Positions 30,415-35,714 of a stretch of 35,714 nt of DNA are shown one piece after another. Position 1 is the first letter of the stretch. Each line of letters begins with the position of its first letter. The stretch lies in IMG/VR virus record IMGVR_UViG_3300017752_000064, positions 1-35,714 of that record; one strand, 5' to 3'. The notes under the pieces are model-generated. The model ran no database searches and was not told the origin of the DNA. It saw only the letters and a list, made by a program, of their open reading frames with translations. The position numbers and the translations under genes were made by a program. The stretch is from a virus.

Positions 30415-30437
30415 AAGTATAATTAATCGGAGAACCT

Positions 30438-31262
30438 ATGAGAAAAGTTAATTACTTAAACAACAAAGATATCTTAAAAGAGATACATAAATCAAAAGCT
30501 ACTTTTTGTAGTTATGTAGATACAGACTATAATCAATATGATGTGATTTTACCTAGTGTAGATAAAATAAACATTAGAACTATTGCAGAAGCAAAACGTA
30601 ACAAAGCAAAAAGACTTAGTCAAAAAGCATTTGAAGAGGCAAAATTAGCTGGTAAAAAAGTTAAACAAGCTGAATGTGAAGTAGACTACAAAAAGATAAC
30701 AAAAGAAGAACTTATCTTTAGAATTATGTCATATGATCATATTCCTGAAGAACCTGGACGTAAAAAAAATCCTAAAACAGTAGCAGACACAAAGGTTAAA
30801 TTAAATTTTCCACCTTTCCAACATTATAAGTTCAATGAAAATGAAGAATTAGTTTGTGTAGGCAAAAGTCATTGGGAAGGCGGAATGGAAAATGGTACGT
30901 TTAATTTACAAAACGGCAAGGCTACTAATAAACTTGCAAATATGTGGCTAAAATTAGTAGATCGTTATGCAACAAGAGGTAATGTTAGAGGGTATACGTA
31001 TAACGACGAGATGAAAGGACAAGCAATCTTACAACTTTCACAAATTGGCTTACAATTTGATGAATCTAAGTCAGATAATCCGTTTGCATACTATACAGCC
31101 GCAGTTACAAACAGTTTTGTGCGTGTTATTAATATAGAAAAGCGAAATCAAAACATTAGAGACGATATTTTAGAAATAAATCACCTAAATCCTAGTTACA
31201 CTAGACAACATCAAGGAGAATGGGAAGCTGCTCAAAAGCGTGAAGCAGAAGCTAAAAAGTAG
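30438..31262 (+). CDS. gp55: RNA polymerase sigma factor for late transcription, gp55 homologue (274 aa)
   Basis: The N terminus, NYLNNKDILKEIHKSK, matches T4 gp55 (NYVNNKELLQAIIDWK). Residues about 184-238 (RGYTYNDEMKGQAILQLSQI, then FDESKSDNPFAYYTAAVTNS, then FVRVINIEKRN) match the T4 region GYTQSWKQEMIADGIE through [22 protein letters not shown], the sigma-region-2-like core that reads TATAAATA. It is longer than T4 gp55 (185) because of a basic segment of about 130 residues between these blocks. The C terminus is charged (EWEAAQKREAEAKK) and lacks a recognisable counterpart of the T4 clamp-binding tail (SLDFLYE). Expressed from its own sigma-70-type promoter; its targets are probably the TAAATA sites on the opposite strand. 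Confidence 0.92.
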   Translation: MRKVNYLNNKDILKEIHKSKATFCSYVDTDYNQYDVILPSVDKINIRTIAEAKRNKAKRLSQKAFEEAKLAGKKVKQAECEVDYKKITKEELIFRIMSYDHIPEEPGRKKNPKTVADTKVKLNFPPFQHYKFNENEELVCVGKSHWEGGMENGTFNLQNGKATNKLANMWLKLVDRYATRGNVRGYTYNDEMKGQAILQLSQIGLQFDESKSDNPFAYYTAAVTNSFVRVINIEKRNQNIRDDILEINHLNPSYTRQHQGEWEAAQKREAEAKK

Positions 31263-31291
31263 TTGACTTCTACATTGTAATATTGTATAAT
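31263..31291 (+). promoter_or_regulatory. Sigma-70-type promoter for the gp47-gp46-hemC unit
   Basis: TTGACT (31263-31268), 17-bp spacer, TATAAT (31286-31291): the same hexamers and spacing as the gp55 promoter. The -35 box begins immediately after the gp55 stop codon. It is followed by AAGGA (31308-31312) and the gp47 start. Confidence 0.75.
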
Positions 31292-31319
31292 AAATTGAAG
31301 ACTTATAAAGGATTATAAT

Positions 31320-32330
31320 TTGTTTAAAAAAGCAGCAGTGTTTACCGACATCCATTTAGGATTAAAAGGTAACAGTAAGATTCATAATGAAGATTGTGAA
31401 GAATTTATAGATTGGTATATTGAACAAGCACAAGCTAACGGTTGCGAAACTGGCATTTTCTGTGGTGATTGGCATCATAATAGAAACAGTCTCAATCTTA
31501 CAACCATGGACTCTACTATACGTTGTATGGAAAAACTAGGTAAATCGTTTGAGAAATTTTATTTCTTTGATGGTAACCACGACTTATACTATAAAGATAA
31601 ACGTGATGTTAATTCTACTGCATTTGCAAAACATATCCCTGGAATAACATTTATTGATAAAATTTATCAAGAAGATGATGTTGCACTTGTTCCGTGGCTG
31701 GTAGGCGACGAATGGAAGAAGATAAAAAACATTAAAACAAAATATTTGTTCGGACATTTTGAATTACCCAGTTTTTATATGAATGCTATGGTACAAATGC
31801 CTGATACAGGTGAGCTACAAGCATCACACTTTGAACATCAAGAGTATGTTTTTAGTGGTCATTTTCATAAACGGCAAAAACAAGGCAAAGTACATTACCT
31901 AGGTAATGCTTTTCCACACAACTATGCTGATGCATGGGATGACGATCGTGGAATGATGATACTTGATAAGGAAAATAATAAAGAACCACAGTATATCAAT
32001 TGGGATAATTGTCCTAAGTATAGAACTATTGGATTAAAAAGACTATTAGAAGACACTGATGCTGTTATTAAGCCTAAGATGTATTTGCGTGTTACTATAG
32101 ATGTTCCAATTTCTTTTGAAGAGGCAACGTTTATCAAGGAAACATTTGTTACACAATATAAATGTAGAGAGCTATCACTTATTCCGCAAAAACAGATGGA
32201 AGAAATTACTACAGATGTAGATATACAACAGTTTGAAAGTGTAGATCAAATTGTTAGCGGTGAAATTGCCGCAATTGACTCAGATAACTTTAACAAAAAA
32301 ATGCTATTGGACATTTATAACGAATTATGA
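31320..32330 (+). CDS. gp47: Recombination endonuclease subunit gp47 (Mre11/SbcD-like, 336 aa)
   Basis: Calcineurin-like metallophosphoesterase with all main metal motifs visible: DIH (residues 10-12), GDWHH (49-53), GNHD (85-88), GHFE (145-148) and GHFH (180-183). With gp46 it forms the nuclease complex that makes and processes DNA ends for recombination-dependent replication and, in T4, helps degrade host DNA. The start is a TTG at 31320, chosen because it has AAGGA 7 nt upstream and leads directly into the FKKAAVFTDIH beta strand; no upstream ATG is available in frame close by. Length equals T4 gp47 (about 339). The stop overlaps the gp46 start by 4 nt (ATGA), so the two subunits are translationally coupled. 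Confidence 0.97.
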   Translation: MFKKAAVFTDIHLGLKGNSKIHNEDCEEFIDWYIEQAQANGCETGIFCGDWHHNRNSLNLTTMDSTIRCMEKLGKSFEKFYFFDGNHDLYYKDKRDVNSTAFAKHIPGITFIDKIYQEDDVALVPWLVGDEWKKIKNIKTKYLFGHFELPSFYMNAMVQMPDTGELQASHFEHQEYVFSGHFHKRQKQGKVHYLGNAFPHNYADAWDDDRGMMILDKENNKEPQYINWDNCPKYRTIGLKRLLEDTDAVIKPKMYLRVTIDVPISFEEATFIKETFVTQYKCRELSLIPQKQMEEITTDVDIQQFESVDQIVSGEIAAIDSDNFNKKMLLDIYNEL

Positions 32331-34099
32331 TACGTATTAAAGACTTAACCGTAAAAAACTTTATGAGTGTGGGCAATCAGACTCAGGCTGTTGACTTTAA
32401 CAAAGAACAACTAACACTTGTGCTAGGCGAGAACTTAGATCAAGGTGGCGATGATGCAGGATCACGTAACGGCACTGGTAAAACTACTATAATCAATGCT
32501 CTAAGTTATGCCTTGTATGGTATAGCACTAACAAATATTAAACGCAACAACCTAATTAATAAAACTAATAGCAAGAGTATGCTAGTAACTTTACATTTTG
32601 AAAAAGATGGTATTGATTACAGGATTGAGAGAGGCCGATCACCTAACGTACTAAAGTTTTATATCAACAATCAAGAACAAGAAATGACCGATGAGTCACA
32701 AGGCGACAGTAGAAAGACACAAGAATCAATTAACACACTGCTAGGCATGACCCATGATATGTTTAAGCATATCGTAGCACTGAACACTTATACTGAACCT
32801 TTTTTGAGTATGAGGCAAAATGATCAACGTGCTATAATTGAGCAGTTATTAGGTATTACTATATTAAGTGAAAAAGCAGAGTCTTTAAAAGAACAAACAA
32901 AACAAACTAAAGAAGCAATCACCCAAGAAACATTAAAAATTGAAGCAATGCAAACAGCAAATAGTAAAATTGAAAGTACTATTGAAAGTCTGCAAGGAAC
33001 TCAACGTGCTTGGAAGGCAAAACAGCAAAAAGATGTTGAAAAACTGTCAACAGGCATTGACGAATTAGAACATTTGGACATTGATAAAGAATTAGATAGC
33101 CACGAAAAACTATCTAATTGGTCTGAACACAATAATGCTATTATGGCTCTTAAAAAAGAATTAAGCACACTAGAGCCAGCACTACAACGTGCTACTAAAA
33201 GTGTTGAAAAAGCACAAAAAGACATCGCAAATCTTGAAGATGCTGTATGTTATACATGCGGTCAAGAACTTCATGCAGATAAAAAAGCAGAAATTGCAGA
33301 TAGAAAAGCTAAAGAACTTGATGATGCATTATTATATGCTAGTGAAATTGATACAAAACGTTCTGAAGTTTTAAATGGATTAAAAGAAATTGGTGAGATA
33401 AATGGTAAGCCTGATACATTCTACGAAACTGCTAAAGAAGCATATGAGCATAGACAAAATGTTGATAGATTAAAACAATCTCTTACTGCAAAACAACAAG
33501 AGTCTGATCCATATCAAGCACAGATTGACGAACTTAATCAAACAGCTATACAAGAAATTAGTTGGGTTACTGTTAATGAGCTTACAAACTTTAAAGAACA
33601 TCAAGACTTTTTATTAAAACTCCTTACAAATAAAGATAGTTTTATACGTAAGAAAATTATTGAACAAAACTTGGCATACTTAAACAACAGACTTACATAT
33701 TATATTGTAAAATTAGGATTACCTCATCAAGTCGTATTCCAAAATGACCTAGCTGTTGAAATTACACAATTAGGACAGGATCTAGACTTTGATAATTTAA
33801 GTAGAGGTGAGCGTAATAGACTTATACTCGGTATGAGCTTTGCATTCCGTGACGTTTGGGAAAGTCTATATCAAAATATTAACTTATTGTTTATTGACGA
33901 GTTAATTGATAGCGGTATGGACACAGCAGGTGTCGAAGGTGCATTAGGCGTTCTAAAGAAAATGGGACGAGAAAGAGATAAAAATGTTTATCTTATATCA
34001 CACAAAGACGAACTTGTAGGTCGTGTAAATCATGTAATGAGAGTTGTTAAAGAAAACGGATTTACAAGTTATGCAAATGACATTGAGATTGTAGAATGA
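32327..34099 (+). CDS. gp46: Recombination endonuclease subunit gp46 (Rad50/SbcC-like ATPase, 590 aa)
   Basis: SMC/Rad50-type ABC ATPase: Walker A GSRNGTGKTT at residues 45-54, long coiled coils (about 180-300 and 315-400) flanking a zinc hook CYTCG with Cys308 and Cys311, ABC signature LSRGE at 491-495, Walker B LLFIDE ending at Asp524-Glu525, and switch His559. It pairs with gp47 to form the end-resecting complex used in phage recombination and replication. Length is close to T4 gp46 (560). The ATG at 32327 overlaps the gp47 stop by 4 nt, and its own stop overlaps the hemC ATG by 4 nt, so expression of hemC is tied to this gene. Confidence 0.97.
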   Translation: MIRIKDLTVKNFMSVGNQTQAVDFNKEQLTLVLGENLDQGGDDAGSRNGTGKTTIINALSYALYGIALTNIKRNNLINKTNSKSMLVTLHFEKDGIDYRIERGRSPNVLKFYINNQEQEMTDESQGDSRKTQESINTLLGMTHDMFKHIVALNTYTEPFLSMRQNDQRAIIEQLLGITILSEKAESLKEQTKQTKEAITQETLKIEAMQTANSKIESTIESLQGTQRAWKAKQQKDVEKLSTGIDELEHLDIDKELDSHEKLSNWSEHNNAIMALKKELSTLEPALQRATKSVEKAQKDIANLEDAVCYTCGQELHADKKAEIADRKAKELDDALLYASEIDTKRSEVLNGLKEIGEINGKPDTFYETAKEAYEHRQNVDRLKQSLTAKQQESDPYQAQIDELNQTAIQEISWVTVNELTNFKEHQDFLLKLLTNKDSFIRKKIIEQNLAYLNNRLTYYIVKLGLPHQVVFQNDLAVEITQLGQDLDFDNLSRGERNRLILGMSFAFRDVWESLYQNINLLFIDELIDSGMDTAGVEGALGVLKKMGRERDKNVYLISHKDELVGRVNHVMRVVKENGFTSYANDIEIVE

Positions 34100-34839
34100 A
34101 ATTAAAAATTGGTACTAGAGGTAGTGATTTAGCACTTGCATACGCAAATCGTGTATGCAATGAATTACCTTGTGATACCGAAATTGTTGTGATTAAAACA
34201 CAGGGTGATCTTAATCCAGATACTCCTATTCATGAAATCGGAGGTAAAGGTGTCTTTTGTAGTGCAATTGAAACTAGTTTACTTAAAGGTGATATAGATG
34301 TTGCAGTGCATAGCTTAAAGGATATGCCGGGCGAAGAACATCCTGACTTAGTTATATCAGCAACACTAAAAAGAAATAGCCCACATGACGTTTTGATAGG
34401 AAAAGTAAGTTATGGATTTACAGTTGGCACAAGTAGTCCAAGAAGAGCCGCACAATTAAAACAACTCTATAGTAACATTGGTGTGCAAATTAAACCTATT
34501 AGAGGTAATATTGATACTAGATTAGAAAAACTTGACAACAAAGAATATGATGCTATCATACTAGCTGAAGCTGGTTTACAAACACTAGATATCAGACGTA
34601 CATGGATCAGAGTACCTATTATACCGGCAGTAGGACAAGGAATAATTGCATTGCAAACTAGAAAAAATGATTCTAGTACTATTGATATAGTAAAAAAAGC
34701 CAACCATGAAAAAACTTTTGCACAAGCAAGAATTGAAAGAGCATTTTTAAAAGGCATCGAAGGTGATTGTCATACAAAAGTAGCCGCACATGCAACAGGT
34801 TTTAATCCAATTACACTAAAGGCAATGTATTATGATTGA
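34096..34839 (+). CDS. hemC: Porphobilinogen deaminase / hydroxymethylbilane synthase (247 aa), viral
   Basis: Polymerises four porphobilinogen molecules into hydroxymethylbilane, the linear precursor of haem, sirohaem, corrinoids and chlorophylls. Family motifs are all visible: TRGSDLAL (Arg8, Ser10), GGKGVF (Lys51), AVHSLKDMP with catalytic Asp76, GTSSPRR (Arg116, Arg117), RGNIDTRL (Arg136, Arg142), YDAIILAEAGL, PAVGQG, and EGDCHTKVAAH with Cys225, the attachment site of the dipyrromethane cofactor. Bacterial enzymes are about 310 residues; this one ends 22 residues after the cysteine, so domain 3 is about 60 residues short. The ATG overlaps the gp46 stop (ATGA) and the gene's end overlaps the next start by 8 nt, so it is an integral operon member. 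A retained enzyme with a minimal C-terminal domain is likelier than a decaying gene because the frame and active site are intact. Confidence 0.96.
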   Translation: MKLKIGTRGSDLALAYANRVCNELPCDTEIVVIKTQGDLNPDTPIHEIGGKGVFCSAIETSLLKGDIDVAVHSLKDMPGEEHPDLVISATLKRNSPHDVLIGKVSYGFTVGTSSPRRAAQLKQLYSNIGVQIKPIRGNIDTRLEKLDNKEYDAIILAEAGLQTLDIRRTWIRVPIIPAVGQGIIALQTRKNDSSTIDIVKKANHEKTFAQARIERAFLKGIEGDCHTKVAAHATGFNPITLKAMYYD

Positions 34840-35044
34840 TGATGTACATGATCAACTGACAAAAGCCTACATGGAATATTTTAAAGAAAACGACAAATTT
34901 GAAGATCGTAATAGTGTTAGAACACATACTAGTGCTAGAAGATGGCTACGTGAAATACGTAGATTAGCAAAATTACGCATGGAAGAAATACACGAAAAAC
35001 ACGTAACAACCAGAAAAACCAAGACCAAAGGCGACAACAACTAG
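34832..35044 (+). CDS. Small basic conserved phage protein (70 aa)
   Basis: Starts 8 nt inside the hemC end. The acidic N-terminal helix (about 1-25) is followed by a strongly basic helix, ARRWLREIRRLAKLRMEEI (about 35-53), and a Lys/Thr-rich tail. This resembles a class of small phage proteins with an RKAL-I-LAK-RRKEI-like helix that I recall as uncharacterised and common in T4-like and other phage genomes. DNA or RNA binding is plausible from charge but not shown. The packed overlap supports a real gene. Confidence 0.75.
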   Translation: MIDDVHDQLTKAYMEYFKENDKFEDRNSVRTHTSARRWLREIRRLAKLRMEEIHEKHVTTRKTKTKGDNN

Positions 35045-35062
35045 GTACACATATATAAGTTC

Positions 35063-35512
35063 ATGCAGTGGACTTATCAAGGTAAAGAAGTAGAATCTAT
35101 ATCCGACGAATACGAAGGATTTGTTTATCTAATTACAAATAAGATCACAGGCCAAAAGTACATAGGCAAAAAACTAGCAAAGTTTAAGACTACTAAGCCA
35201 CCACTCAAAGGCAAAAAAAACAAAAGGCGAGGATATAAAGAAAGCGACTGGCGTGAATATTGGGGAAGTTCTGATAGACTAAACGCAGATGTTGCTGAAT
35301 TAGGTCCAAGCAAGTTTACAAGAGAAATACTATACCTATGTAAAGGTAGGGGCGAAATGTCCTACATAGAGGCAAGAGAACAGTTTGATAGGCGTGTGCT
35401 TGAAACTGATGAATACTATAATGGTATCATTAATGTTAGAGTAGGCGGATCAGACAAACTCAAACAGGCGTTGCTAGAACAAAACATCAAGGCAAAACAA
35501 TCTAACACATAA
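35063..35512 (+). CDS. GIY-YIG-type endonuclease (149 aa)
   Basis: The N-terminal fold shows the GIY-YIG pattern as GFVYLI (residues 19-24) and KYIGKK (32-37) ten residues apart. A Lys/Arg-rich loop and DWREYWGSS follow, then EAREQFDRRVL, which supplies the usual Glu (about 103), and NGIINVRVGG, which supplies the Asn. The domain fills the whole protein, with no separate DNA-binding module as in long homing enzymes. Similar stand-alone nucleases occur in marine T4-like phages. It could act in host DNA breakdown, in DNA processing alongside gp46/gp47, or be homing-endonuclease-derived. The ATG at 35063 has only a weak upstream purine stretch (TAAG), 18 nt past the previous stop. Confidence 0.8.
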   Translation: MQWTYQGKEVESISDEYEGFVYLITNKITGQKYIGKKLAKFKTTKPPLKGKKNKRRGYKESDWREYWGSSDRLNADVAELGPSKFTREILYLCKGRGEMSYIEAREQFDRRVLETDEYYNGIINVRVGGSDKLKQALLEQNIKAKQSNT

Positions 35513-35690
35513 GGTTGGCGGGCCAGTTTGCAAATACCGCTGAGTAAAAGGCATCCGAGAGGAGCACTCGTACACGTTGAGCCGCGTCCGGTAGTAGGGC
35601 GGCAGGATTGACGTAGGTTGACTGTTAGCAATCGAAAAACACAACACAGTTCATAAAAACTCTTTAGCAATAGGAACGAAGCGAGAGGTA
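35513..35690 (+). ncRNA. Candidate structured non-coding RNA or 5' leader (GC-rich intergenic stretch)
   Basis: 178 nt with no convincing reading frame. The first 98 nt are about 59% G+C by hand count, far above the surroundings. Four consecutive possible hairpins can be drawn: GCGG/CCGC (35518-35521 with 35537-35540), CGAG/CTCG (35556-35559 with 35567-35570), GCCGC/GCGGC (35581-35585 with 35599-35603) and GATTG/CAATC (35606-35610 with 35629-35633). No tRNA T-loop, tmRNA or known riboswitch core was recognised. Strand is assigned because it follows plus-strand genes; orientation is not proven. It may be a phage RNA, the leader of the next gene, or a terminator/processing region. Confidence 0.4.
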
Positions 35691-35714
35691 ATGTACTACA
35701 CAGAATGCATAAAC
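35691..35714 (+). CDS. Possible start of a further gene, cut by window edge
   Basis: An ATG at 35691 preceded closely by GAGAGGT opens a frame (MYYTECIN) that remains open to the last base. Only eight codons are visible, so it is reported because of the ribosome-binding-like sequence and the tight gene packing elsewhere. The spacing to the purine tract is short, and chance cannot be excluded. Confidence 0.25.

Noticed and set aside
34096-34839. hemC as host contamination or a misassembly
   Set aside because: It is joined by start/stop overlaps on both sides to phage genes, with the same AT-rich codon style, so a chimera at two overlapping junctions is unlikely.
35513-35610. In-frame extension of the GIY-YIG gene past its TAA stop (about 31 codons)
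   Set aside because: Composition changes abruptly and the residues show no family similarity; the hairpin pattern explains the stretch better than read-through.
35416-35670. Minus-strand open frame of 84 codons overlapping the GIY-YIG gene end and the GC-rich gap
   Set aside because: Cys-rich translation without a recognisable motif, antisense to a supported gene, and against the local gene direction.
35513-35690. tRNA or tmRNA in the GC-rich gap
   Set aside because: No GTTCRA-type T-loop, no acceptor stem pairing of 7 bp with correct spacing, and no tmRNA signature were found.

Overview
The window is a segment of a T4-like contractile-tailed phage genome (myovirus morphology, Tevenvirinae-like module set). 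It is AT-rich, roughly one third G+C by eye. The gene style (very long repeat-rich virion proteins, gp5/gp25/gp6/gp53/gp48 baseplate homologues, gp55-gp47-gp46 block) resembles marine T4-like phages such as cyanophages and pelagiphages. A Pelagibacter-like marine alphaproteobacterium is a reasonable host guess from base composition, but the sequence does not prove it.

Layout. A divergent control region near 30356-30437 splits the window. To its left, 1-30355 on the minus strand is a late virion block. In transcription order it encodes: gp48-like tail-tube/baseplate protein, gp53 wedge, an 845-residue probable hub protein, gp5-like hub/spike without a visible lysozyme domain, gp25 wedge, gp6 wedge, a 5247-residue giant structural protein, a 204-residue structural protein, and three paralogous fibre-like proteins. 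The first paralogue carries a tail-collar domain; the third runs off the window. To the right, on the plus strand, lie the late sigma factor gp55, the SbcCD/Mre11-Rad50-like pair gp47 and gp46, a viral porphobilinogen deaminase (hemC), a small basic protein and a GIY-YIG nuclease. Last comes a GC-rich, hairpin-rich non-coding stretch that may hold an RNA, and perhaps the start of another gene.

Regulation. Four minus-strand transcription units are preceded by a TAAATA-core late promoter (CTAAATA or GATAAATA) 18-23 nt before the start codon. The two plus-strand units (gp55; gp47 onward) each have a TTGACT-17 bp-TATAAT promoter of host sigma-70 type. So early transcription by the host enzyme would make gp55, and gp55 would then switch on the tail genes through the TAAATA promoters, including the one sharing the same 82-bp region. 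Genes within units are tightly packed, with many ATGA, TAATG or TAA-ATG junctions implying translational coupling.

Most notable: hemC, with catalytic residues kept but a short C-terminal domain, coupled by a 4-nt overlap to gp46; the giant protein with FG-GAP-like propeller repeats and several carbohydrate-binding-like modules; the promoter network; a gp55 without an obvious clamp-binding tail; and the structured GC-rich region at the right edge. No tRNA genes, CRISPR arrays or insertion sequences were recognised.
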